The notes below the pieces were generated by a model, which did no database searches, had not been told where the DNA came from, and was given only the letters and a program-made list of their open reading frames with translations. Below are positions 26,921-34,315 of a stretch of 64,000 nt of DNA, piece after piece. Position 1 is the stretch's first letter. Each line of letters begins with the position of its first letter. A program made the translations under genes and the position numbers. Source of the DNA: Mesoflavibacter zeaxanthinifaciens DSM 18436 (lineage in GTDB: Bacteria > Bacteroidota > Bacteroidia > Flavobacteriales > Flavobacteriaceae); the NCBI RefSeq assembly GCF_000422365.1, contig NZ_AULQ01000001.1:310001-374000 (forward strand). Direction: 5' to 3'.

Positions 26921-26941
26921 ATTTATTTATTTATTTATTTA
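26914..26941 (+). repeat. (TTTA)7 tetranucleotide microsatellite
   Basis: Seven exact TTTA copies overlap the terminator tail and contain the stop codon of the minus-strand MFS gene (26935-26937). Copy-number change would shift little in the protein because every register soon meets TAA. It could alter terminator strength. Confidence 0.85.
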
Positions 26942-28083
26942 TGTTTTCTAATTAGAATAATGATTCCCGCAAGAATAATTCCTGTACCAGCCATAGCAGC
27001 TCCAACCCAATCTGCAGAGGTATAACCGTAACCCATTGCAATTGGTAGTCCTGCAAAATACGCACCAGATGCATTACCAATATTAAATGCACTTTGATTT
27101 AAAGAAGAGCCTAAGGTTTCAGAGCCTTTTGATGCCTTTATTATCAATAATTGTATAGGAGTTGAAATTGAAAAAGCTACAACACCGATAATGAAAGTCA
27201 TCACTAAAACCATTATTTTATCATGTGCTGCATACGTATTGATAACTAAACAAATAGCCATCATAATTAATACAATAGTTACAGCATAAAGCGACGAGAA
27301 TTTTTCAGCTAATTTAGCACCAACAAAATTGCCAATAACCATACCTAGACCAGCTAATATCATTGCGTAGGTAACAATATCCTCAGTGTGATGAGCAACT
27401 TCAGTGATTAACGGAGCTATATAACTATACCAAGCAAAAAACCCGCCAGTTCCAATTGTTGTTAGAAGTATGATTAACCAAAGTTCTGTACGTTTAAAGA
27501 TTTTAAATTCTTCTAAAAAGCTCTTATCAGAAGAATTCTTTAAAAATGGCATCCAAAATTTGACACCTAGTACAGCCATAATACCAACTAAACCAACAAG
27601 TAAGAAAGATACACTCCAAGAAAAGTTTTTTCCTAAATAAGTACCTAGTGGTACACCTAAAAGGTTAGCAAAGGTTAGTCCGCTAAACATAATAGCTATA
27701 CCTTGTGCTTCTTTACTAGGTTTAGATAATTTACCAGCAACGACAGCACCAATACCAAAAAATGCACCATGTGGTAAACCAGATAAAAAACGTAATATAA
27801 TGAATGAATTATAGCCAGTTGCAAAAGCAGATAAGGTGTTAAACACCGTAAACCAAACCATTAAACCCAAAAGCATTTTGTTTGACGGAAATTTGCTTCC
27901 AAAAGCTGTTATGGTTGGAGCACCAACAACAACACCTAATGCATAAGCAGATATAAAATGACCTGCAACAGGAATACTTACATTAAAAGCAGTTGCTACA
28001 TCTGGTAGAATTCCCATAATAACAAATTCAGTAAGTCCAATTCCAAATCCGCCAATTGCTAAAGATAGTAAGGCTTTATTCAT
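26935..28083 (-). CDS. MFS transporter, DHA1-like (AraJ/sugar or drug efflux type)
   Basis: A 382-aa protein with about 12 membrane helices. It begins LSLAIGGFGIGLTEFVIMGILPDVA, the usual first helix of the DHA1 AraJ/YdhP-like exporters. The helix 2-3 loop (GSKFPSNKMLLG) and FILRFLSGLPHGAFFG (helix 4 Arg) are conserved. Substrates of this group range from sugars to purines and drugs; none is indicated here. The gene is transcribed away from the CAL67264-EttA genes. The stop codon falls in a TTTA repeat, leaving a short lysine-rich tail (IRKHK). Confidence 0.85.
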   Translation of the reverse strand: MNKALLSLAIGGFGIGLTEFVIMGILPDVATAFNVSIPVAGHFISAYALGVVVGAPTITAFGSKFPSNKMLLGLMVWFTVFNTLSAFATGYNSFIILRFLSGLPHGAFFGIGAVVAGKLSKPSKEAQGIAIMFSGLTFANLLGVPLGTYLGKNFSWSVSFLLVGLVGIMAVLGVKFWMPFLKNSSDKSFLEEFKIFKRTELWLIILLTTIGTGGFFAWYSYIAPLITEVAHHTEDIVTYAMILAGLGMVIGNFVGAKLAEKFSSLYAVTIVLIMMAICLVINTYAAHDKIMVLVMTFIIGVVAFSISTPIQLLIIKASKGSETLGSSLNQSAFNIGNASGAYFAGLPIAMGYGYTSADWVGAAMAGTGIILAGIIILIRKHK

Positions 28084-28372
28084 ATAAAGAGGTAGTTTAA
28101 GGATAAAACAAGTTACAAATGTAATTTGTACAATTAACTTTAGAATCCTTAATTTTTATAATAATATGTTAATTGAAAACTCTTTAAAATAACCCCTAAA
28201 AAATTACTAAATAAAGAAAAAAAGAGAATCACTTTAATTAATTTATAATAGATAAATTGGTAACTCTTGTAATTAAAATTGTTTGTTAGAATTGTAAAAA
28301 AGCACTTAAATTATCTGCTTTTTTTACAAAATAAACGATATTTGTTTTTACTAAACTATAAAAGGATTTAAA

Positions 28373-28555
28373 ATGGCAATGAATAAAAATACAGTCTTAG
28401 CATGGGCAACAACAATAATGATAATAGTAGGATTAGCGCTAATAGCACTTGGTGCTTTTAGGTATGATGATGTTGCTGGTTGGGGATTTGCTTCTGTAGG
28501 AATTGGTTTTTTTGCAATCGCATGGGTATTTAACGCACTTAAAGGTCGCGTATAA
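28373..28555 (+). CDS. Small two-helix membrane protein (CAL67264-like family)
   Basis: A 60-aa protein made of two hydrophobic helices (about residues 10-30 and 36-54) joined by FRYDDVAGWG, with a short basic tail. I recall a small flavobacterial membrane family named after Gramella CAL67264 with this look and length, so I tentatively place it there. The gene is 33 bp upstream of ettA on the same strand and probably co-transcribed. A second ATG at 28379 is equally possible as start. The 289-bp gap before it (28084-28372) has one weak A/T-rich hairpin near 28294-28327 and nothing else I can name. Confidence 0.65.
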   Translation: MAMNKNTVLAWATTIMIIVGLALIALGAFRYDDVAGWGFASVGIGFFAIAWVFNALKGRV

Positions 28556-28588
28556 TTGTAATAAATAATAAAAAATAAGATATAAAAT

Positions 28589-30280
28589 ATGTCAGACGAT
28601 AAAAAAGTAATATTCTCAATGTCTGGTGTTACCAAAACGTTTCAAAGCGCTAATACACCAGTACTTAAAAATATATATTTAAGCTTCTTTTACGGAGCAA
28701 AAATTGGTATTCTTGGACTTAACGGTTCGGGTAAATCTACCTTGTTAAAAATCATAGCAGGTGTAGATAAAAATTATCAAGGTGATGTTGTTTTTTCTCC
28801 AGGATATTCAGTTGGTTATTTAGAACAAGAACCACAATTAGACGAAGAAAAAACAGTGTTAGAAGTTGTTAAAGAAGGTGCTGCAGAAACAGTTGCAATT
28901 CTTGATGAATACAACAAAATTAATGATATGTTTGGTTTAGAAGAGGTTTATAGCAATCCAGAAAAAATGGAAAAGCTAATGAATCGCCAAGCCGAACTTC
29001 AAGATCAAATCGATGCTTCTAATGCTTGGGAATTAGACACTAAATTAGAAATCGCTATGGATGCACTACGTACTCCTGAAGGCGATAAAAAAATAGGTGT
29101 TTTATCTGGAGGAGAAAGACGTCGTGTAGCACTTTGTAGATTATTATTAAAAGAACCAGATGTGTTATTATTAGATGAGCCAACTAACCACTTAGATGCA
29201 GAGTCTGTACATTGGTTAGAGCATCACTTAGCACAATACAAAGGAACTGTAATTGCAGTAACGCACGACCGTTATTTCTTAGATAATATTGCTGGTTGGA
29301 TTTTAGAATTAGATAGAGGTGAAGGTATCCCGTGGAAAGGAAATTATTCGTCTTGGTTAGATCAAAAATCTAAACGAATGGCTCAAGAAGGTAAAGCAGC
29401 TTCTAAGCGTCAAAAAACATTAGAACGAGAGTTAGAATGGGTTAGACAAGGTGCTAAAGGAAGACAAACAAAGCAAAAAGCACGTTTAAAGAATTACGAC
29501 AAGTTAATGAGTCAAGATCAAAAACAATTAGACGAAAAACTTGAGATTTATATTCCTAACGGACCACGTTTAGGAACAAACGTTATTGAAGCTAGCGGAG
29601 TAAGTAAAGCTTACGGAGATAAATTATTATACGAAGACTTAAACTTTAATTTACCACAAGCAGGAATTGTTGGTGTTATTGGTCCTAACGGAGCTGGTAA
29701 AACAACAATTTTTAGAATGATTATGGGTGAAGAAACACCTGATAAGGGCGAATTTAAAGTTGGTGAAACAGCAAAGATTGCTTACGTAGACCAAAGTCAT
29801 TCTAACATAGATCCTGAAAAAACAATATGGCAAAACTTTAGTGATGAGCAAGAATTGGTCATGATGGGAGGAAGAGAAGTTAATTCTCGTGCATACTTAA
29901 GCCGATTCAACTTTTCTGGTAGCGAGCAAAATAAAAAGGTCAAATTATTGTCTGGTGGAGAACGTAACAGACTTCATTTAGCAATGACGTTAAAAGAAGA
30001 AGGTAACGTATTACTTCTGGATGAGCCAACAAACGACCTTGATGTAAATACACTTCGTGCATTAGAAGAAGGTTTAGAAAACTTTGCAGGTTGTGCGGTT
30101 GTTATATCTCACGACAGATGGTTTTTAGACCGTATTTGTACGCATATTTTAGCTTTTGAAGGTGATAGCCAAGTTTACTTCTTCGAAGGTGGATTTAGTG
30201 ATTATGAAGAAAATAAGAAAAAACGTCTTGGTGGCGATTTAATGCCAAAACGAATCAAGTACAAAAAACTAGTAAGATAA
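28589..30280 (+). CDS. ettA: Energy-dependent translational throttle protein EttA (ABC-F)
   Basis: This 563-aa soluble ABC-F ATPase has two nucleotide-binding domains. The first has Walker A GLNGSGKST, signature LSGGERRRVALC and Walker B VLLLDEPTNHLD. The second has GPNGAGKTT, LSGGERNRLHLA and VLLLDEPTNDLD. The linker between them (AQEGKAASKRQKTLERELEW, then RQTKQKARLKNY) and the ending DLMPKRIKYKKL are typical of EttA, which binds the ribosomal E site and gates the first elongation steps by ADP/ATP ratio. Length agrees with E. coli EttA (555 aa). A strong terminator follows. Confidence 0.95.
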   Translation: MSDDKKVIFSMSGVTKTFQSANTPVLKNIYLSFFYGAKIGILGLNGSGKSTLLKIIAGVDKNYQGDVVFSPGYSVGYLEQEPQLDEEKTVLEVVKEGAAETVAILDEYNKINDMFGLEEVYSNPEKMEKLMNRQAELQDQIDASNAWELDTKLEIAMDALRTPEGDKKIGVLSGGERRRVALCRLLLKEPDVLLLDEPTNHLDAESVHWLEHHLAQYKGTVIAVTHDRYFLDNIAGWILELDRGEGIPWKGNYSSWLDQKSKRMAQEGKAASKRQKTLERELEWVRQGAKGRQTKQKARLKNYDKLMSQDQKQLDEKLEIYIPNGPRLGTNVIEASGVSKAYGDKLLYEDLNFNLPQAGIVGVIGPNGAGKTTIFRMIMGEETPDKGEFKVGETAKIAYVDQSHSNIDPEKTIWQNFSDEQELVMMGGREVNSRAYLSRFNFSGSEQNKKVKLLSGGERNRLHLAMTLKEEGNVLLLDEPTNDLDVNTLRALEEGLENFAGCAVVISHDRWFLDRICTHILAFEGDSQVYFFEGGFSDYEENKKKRLGGDLMPKRIKYKKLVR

Positions 30281-30294
30281 TAACCGATTAAACT

Positions 30295-30330
30295 AAAAAA
30301 TCCTCAAAAATAATTTTTGAGGATTTTTTA
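30295..30330. terminator. Bidirectional terminator between ettA and the convergent lipoprotein gene
   Basis: A 16-bp perfect stem (30295-30310 with 30314-30329) has a 3-nt loop. Six A on one side and six T on the other allow action on both strands. It lies 14 bp after the ettA stop. Confidence 0.88.
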
Positions 30331-30335
30331 TTTTG

Positions 30336-30356
30336 CTAACTGCTAACTGTTTACTG
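30336..30356. repeat. Short heptamer array (CTAACTG)
   Basis: CTAACTG occurs at 30336-30342 and 30343-30349, followed by TTTACTG (30350-30356), which contains the stop codon of the minus-strand lipoprotein gene. The same heptamer forms a longer array at 56498-56574, also between a terminator and the 3' end of a minus-strand gene. Confidence 0.7.
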
Positions 30357-31142
30357 ATTTGGATACCATTCCAAAAGCTCTACATTAATATCAGGATTAC
30401 CTTCATTTACAATAGATTTAAATTTTTCTACATCGCTCAAACCTTCAGTACCTCTAAAGTGGTAAGGATAAACGGTTTTAGGTTTAAAATCTAATACAGC
30501 ACTAGCTGCACTTTCAACTGGCATTGTGTAAGGTAAATTCATACAAACAAAAGCTTTATCAATGTTTTTAAGATTTCTCATTTCTGGGATATCTTCGGTA
30601 TCACCAGAGATGTAAACACGTTCGTCTCCAAAGGTTAATACATAACCATTTCCTCTTCCTTTTTCATGAAATTTTAAAGCTTCTTCACGTAAATTATACA
30701 TTGGTATAGCTTCAATATTTATGTCTTTAACAACTGCTGTTTGTCCGTTATTCAACACTTTAAACATTGGTTTAAAGTCTTCAGGAAATTTGTCTACTAC
30801 AGCTTGAGGCGCTACTATTATTGTGCCATTAAGATTTAGTTCTTTTAAAGTATCAATACTTAAATGGTCGCCATGTATATCTGTAATTAAAATAATTGTA
30901 GGTTGTTTAAAATCAGCAAATGCTGCTTTGCCACCAGTAGGATCTACATAAATAGTTTCGTCATCATAATTCATTACCATGGTTGCGTGTGTGATTGGTG
31001 TAAAATCTAAGCTAGCTTTGGTTTCTTTTTGTTCAATTACTTCTGTTTTAACCATTTCAGAAGTCGTTTCTTGTTTCGTATTCTCTTTACAACTAGTCAA
31101 TAAAACAGACATTGAAAGAGTAATAAATAGTAGTTTTTTCAT
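30351..31142 (-). CDS. Metallo-beta-lactamase-fold lipoprotein (UlaG-like)
   Basis: The 263-aa protein starts with a lipoprotein signal (lipobox VLLTSC, Cys18). Its fold is recognised from YVDPTGG, IILITDIHGDHLS (88-95), RGNGYVLTFGDERVYISGDTE and the C-terminal YPYHFRG. The usual HxHxDH metal motif reads D88-I-H90-G-D92-H93, so the first His is Asp. The other ligands (the Asp in SGDTE and the His in YPYHF) are present. It is probably an active hydrolase with a modified metal site, anchored in the periplasm or outer membrane. The substrate is unknown. It is monocistronic and converges on ettA. Confidence 0.8.
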   Translation of the reverse strand: MKKLLFITLSMSVLLTSCKENTKQETTSEMVKTEVIEQKETKASLDFTPITHATMVMNYDDETIYVDPTGGKAAFADFKQPTIILITDIHGDHLSIDTLKELNLNGTIIVAPQAVVDKFPEDFKPMFKVLNNGQTAVVKDINIEAIPMYNLREEALKFHEKGRGNGYVLTFGDERVYISGDTEDIPEMRNLKNIDKAFVCMNLPYTMPVESAASAVLDFKPKTVYPYHFRGTEGLSDVEKFKSIVNEGNPDINVELLEWYPNQ

Positions 31143-31309
31143 TTTTTATGGTTTTCTTTTAAAGATAAGTATCAATCGATAGAAAAAATAATTTGTAACA
31201 TTTTTATAACAAATAATACCAATATTATGAGCATTAAATATTTCTTCAACTAATATTTTTTAACGAAATTGCTTACAGAAAATTTGTCCAACCTTAAAAC
31301 AAAGTATAT

Positions 31310-32656
31310 ATGTCTGATGATTTTGACTTATTAGAAACTAACTCTCAAGAAAAAAACGAAAAAGTTGACGTTAATTGGGGAAAAGCAATTGACACCATGA
31401 AGTCTAAACTAGCACAAGAAGACGATCCTGAAAGTCGTCAAAAAATTCTTAACGCGACCTTAGATGATGTTGTTCACATGGCAGAAAAAGACCGTACAAC
31501 ACTTTTAGATGCAATTAAAGACTTAACCGATTATCAAGATGAAGTTGGGATACTTTTCGAGCGTTTTTCGTCTTTAAATGAAGACGAGCAAAAAGTTATC
31601 GACGATGCACAAAAAGCTTTAGAACGTGCTAAAATCGAACTTGAAGACGCAGAAAACAAACCAGATACGTGGTGGAATAACCTTTGGGGAAGAAAAAGCA
31701 AAATCAAAAAAGCCGAAGATACTTTAAAAGAAGCCGAAAAAACACGTGCAGCTGCAGATAATAAAGCAAAAGCAATGTTCCAAGAGCGTATAGAAAGTGC
31801 AGATGTGCAAACCTTGTTAAGCGAGTTATCTTACAAATCTCAAGCTGCAATTACACGATTAAAAAATCGTGAGGTAGAAATTAAAGAAGTAGAAGATAAG
31901 TTACAAGACGCTATAGTAGAAGCATCTAAAAACCATACAAAAGCGTTAGAGAAAAAAGCCGAAACCGAAGCTAAACTAGAAGAGCAATACGCATTATTAA
32001 AACAAGCGCGTCAAGCTTTAGAAGAAGTAGCAGATAAACAATCTACAGAATACTCAGAAGCGTTAGCTAAAGTCACAAAACTAGAGCAAAAAGTAGAAGA
32101 ATTAGAAGGTCTTAAAAACGCTTACACAACTTTAGCTGCATCAAAAGATAGCTTTGTTCACAAGCATAATTTAACGATTAAAGTTTTAACGTCTTTACGC
32201 AGTAATTTACAGACGCATCGTGCAAAATTAAAGTCAGATACAGACGAGCGTTTAAAGTATTACGATGGTTACGTTGTAGCGCTTAAAGCACGTACAGACC
32301 AAGAGTTTGCCTCTATTTTAGAGCATTTAGGAGTAAAAACAGACGAGCATATTGGAGAGACGTTAGCAGCAATGCACACAGCAAGTGCAAGAGCACGTCA
32401 AGAGATGATGGACAATATACCAGTACACGAAAAAGTAATGCAAGGTGTTTACAGTAGTTATGCAGAAGCGTTACAAGAAATCCGCGCAAAAGACGTAGAT
32501 ATTCAAAAGAATTTTGCCGAGCGTTATGGTATCGACATGAAAGAAATTTTTGAAGACTATTACAAAGCAGATGCTAATCAACCTACTGAAGATAATTCTG
32601 GAGGCGTTGGTAATGGTGCTCCAAAACAAGACACCGAAGACGATTTATTAGGTTAA
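31310..32656 (+). CDS. Long coiled-coil protein heading the AAA+ gene cluster
   Basis: A 448-aa soluble, highly charged protein dominated by predicted coiled coils (about residues 85-290), with an acidic disordered tail ending EDDLLG. A tryptophan-rich amphipathic stretch, DTWWNNLWGRKSK (119-131), stands out and might insert into membranes. The C-terminal third (about 290-410) is helical, with HKHNLTIKVLTSLRSNLQTH and DIQKNFAERYGIDMKEI. I do not recognise the family; a loose likeness to TelA or PspA-type membrane-associated helical proteins is only an impression. The next plus-strand genes follow after a 203-bp spacer with a dispersed repeat. I infer it works with the AAA+ ATPase downstream. 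Confidence 0.6.
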   Translation: MSDDFDLLETNSQEKNEKVDVNWGKAIDTMKSKLAQEDDPESRQKILNATLDDVVHMAEKDRTTLLDAIKDLTDYQDEVGILFERFSSLNEDEQKVIDDAQKALERAKIELEDAENKPDTWWNNLWGRKSKIKKAEDTLKEAEKTRAAADNKAKAMFQERIESADVQTLLSELSYKSQAAITRLKNREVEIKEVEDKLQDAIVEASKNHTKALEKKAETEAKLEEQYALLKQARQALEEVADKQSTEYSEALAKVTKLEQKVEELEGLKNAYTTLAASKDSFVHKHNLTIKVLTSLRSNLQTHRAKLKSDTDERLKYYDGYVVALKARTDQEFASILEHLGVKTDEHIGETLAAMHTASARARQEMMDNIPVHEKVMQGVYSSYAEALQEIRAKDVDIQKNFAERYGIDMKEIFEDYYKADANQPTEDNSGGVGNGAPKQDTEDDLLG

Positions 32657-32659
32657 AAT

Positions 32660-32830
32660 TGTCACTTCGAGTGATTTTGAGGAACGAGAAATTGTATCGA
32701 GAAGATGGGCGTTACCTACTTTTGCTTTTTATGGCAAAAGTAGGTCAGGCTTTCGGTAGTCGCAATCAAAGATGTGCTCCAACAATACCTCAATCCTTAA
32801 CGCATCACTTAGCCAAGTAAAAGTAAAACG
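32660..32830. repeat. Dispersed non-coding repeat element with 12-bp hairpin
   Basis: This stretch differs from the rest of the window in its GC-richer blocks (CACTTCGAGTGATTTTGAGG, GGGCGTTACC, GGTCAGGCTTTCGG). It holds a perfect 12-bp stem, ACCTACTTTTGC (32714-32725) and GCAAAAGTAGGT (32734-32745). Similar GGCGTTACC-hairpin-GGTC-GGCTTTC elements are, from memory, scattered through flavobacterial genomes. It fills most of the 203-bp gap between the coiled-coil gene and the first small ORF, and I see no ORF in it. Confidence 0.6.
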
Positions 32831-32859
32831 CAAAAGTTAGTCAATATTTACAGTGTAAA

Positions 32860-33036
32860 ATGGATAACTTCATTCAATTTATTAAAGACAACGGATTATC
32901 AATAATCATAGTCATTGTTGGTATTTTCATTATAAAAACAACAAGTTCAGACATTGGATTAATCATTGGTAGTGTTAATGTATTAGTCTTTGGCGGATTA
33001 ACATTAAAGGCACTGATTCAATATTTAAAAAAATAA
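32860..33036 (+). CDS. Small two-helix membrane protein
   Basis: A 58-aa ORF starting MDNFIQFIKDNGLSII and ending ALIQYLKK. It has two hydrophobic helices (about 13-26 and 31-48) linked by KTTSSD. I do not recognise a family. Support for a real gene: the stop (33034-33036) is followed directly by the ATG of the next small ORF, both lie on the strand of the cluster, and the hydrophobic pattern is regular. It may be a membrane component of the AAA+ cluster. Confidence 0.5.
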   Translation: MDNFIQFIKDNGLSIIIVIVGIFIIKTTSSDIGLIIGSVNVLVFGGLTLKALIQYLKK

Positions 33037-33216
33037 ATGAAAAAACAGAGTTATATTTTTTTAGGCATTTTAAGCTTAACTTTTATTTCAATTGTATGTA
33101 TTCATTTTAATAATGATCATAAAGAATGTTTTGATTTAAAAGAACAAAAGGTTTTACAAGACGGAACAGTAGTTAAAGTTGAAAAACATATTTGTAATGA
33201 AAAATATAACTTTTAA
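33037..33216 (+). CDS. Small exported or membrane-anchored protein
   Basis: A 59-aa ORF starting MKKQSYIFLGILSLTFISIV, a signal peptide or anchor, followed by a 35-residue part with three cysteines (at about 21, 31 and 53) and a lysine/glutamate-rich sequence. It starts on the base after the previous stop. No family is recognised. The Cys21 context (SIVCIH) is a poor lipobox, so a signal anchor is more likely. The next cluster gene begins 32 bp later. Confidence 0.5.
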   Translation: MKKQSYIFLGILSLTFISIVCIHFNNDHKECFDLKEQKVLQDGTVVKVEKHICNEKYNF

Positions 33217-33248
33217 GATTTGCTATTAAAAAAGCTAACAGCAAAAAC

Positions 33249-34313
33249 ATGTCAATACATCATATTACAACACCATTAGATTCGGCTATTTTAGATAGTA
33301 AAGCACAATATGTGTTTTATCATAAAAAAGTAGATTTTGCTCTTAAAGAATTGATTGTTGCAGTACAGCAAAACAATTTGTGTACACAACAAGAGATTGT
33401 GTTTTTTAAGCAATATGCAGATTTGTTGTTGTATTCTATCGAGGCTATGCGTATTAAATACATGTACGACGAGGAAGATAACATGAAAGTTGATGTAACG
33501 GATTCTGGATTTCCTAATTATTTAGAGTTTAGATATCTTTATAATGATTTATCATTACGTCATAATTACATTAATAAATTAAAAGATGTATCACAATTAC
33601 AGGAAGAGTTTTTAGACCAATTATTAAGGGTAAAAGAACCAGTCAGACGTGATAAATTATTTCAAGCAGCGTCAATAGTTTATTATACTTCTGTAGAGCA
33701 AAAATATATTTTCAACCGTTTTGTACAAGGTAAAATCATAAAAGCACCAGAAGGTAGTCAAGCAGAATATATGACCAGTTGGAGTTTTTATGACGTGTCC
33801 TTAAACAGACCATTTATTTGTTACATGTATTTTGATTACGATGGTAAAGATCCTTTAAAAGACAAAGAAGATATCTACGAGGTTTTAAACAAAGTAGCAG
33901 ATCGCCAAATGGATTTAGATACTATGGCTTATGGTATAGATAGACGTTTAAAACGTGTATTGCCAAAACATATTAAGCGGTTAGATGTTGGTGCATTTCA
34001 TAATGTATTTGCAAAAGACGAAAACGAATTAACACATACCATTTTAGAAGCAATAGCAAAAAAAGAAGTGCCTTTAGAAGCTTACGCGTTGTCTTTTAAA
34101 GTACATGAGGTTATGTCTGGAAGCACATTTCAAGAAGGCGGATTTTTTAATAAGCAAGTGTTGCAAAATTGGAGTCCAGTTATCAAAAAAAAATATGTCT
34201 TTGCGCCTCATAGAATCATACAGCTATTATACAACAAAAACCCTGAAATAATGAATAAACTGGCTAAACCGCCATTTCAAATTTCAGATTTAAAAATTGA
34301 AAAAATTAAATAA
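33249..34313 (+). CDS. Protein of unknown function, AAA+ cluster member
   Basis: A 354-aa soluble protein with no signal peptide or membrane helix. It is rich in aromatic and charged residues; notable stretches are YLEFRYLYNDLSLRHNYI, SFYDVSLNRPFICYMYFDYD and MAYGIDRRLKRVLPKHIKRL. The last part, PPFQISDLKIEKIK, is short and basic. I recognise no catalytic motif. It ends 2 bp before the AAA+ ATPase gene, so the pair is translationally close. A substrate adaptor or structural partner of the ATPase is the simplest inference. Base composition matches the neighbours. Confidence 0.6.
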   Translation: MSIHHITTPLDSAILDSKAQYVFYHKKVDFALKELIVAVQQNNLCTQQEIVFFKQYADLLLYSIEAMRIKYMYDEEDNMKVDVTDSGFPNYLEFRYLYNDLSLRHNYINKLKDVSQLQEEFLDQLLRVKEPVRRDKLFQAASIVYYTSVEQKYIFNRFVQGKIIKAPEGSQAEYMTSWSFYDVSLNRPFICYMYFDYDGKDPLKDKEDIYEVLNKVADRQMDLDTMAYGIDRRLKRVLPKHIKRLDVGAFHNVFAKDENELTHTILEAIAKKEVPLEAYALSFKVHEVMSGSTFQEGGFFNKQVLQNWSPVIKKKYVFAPHRIIQLLYNKNPEIMNKLAKPPFQISDLKIEKIK

Positions 34314-34315
34314 AA

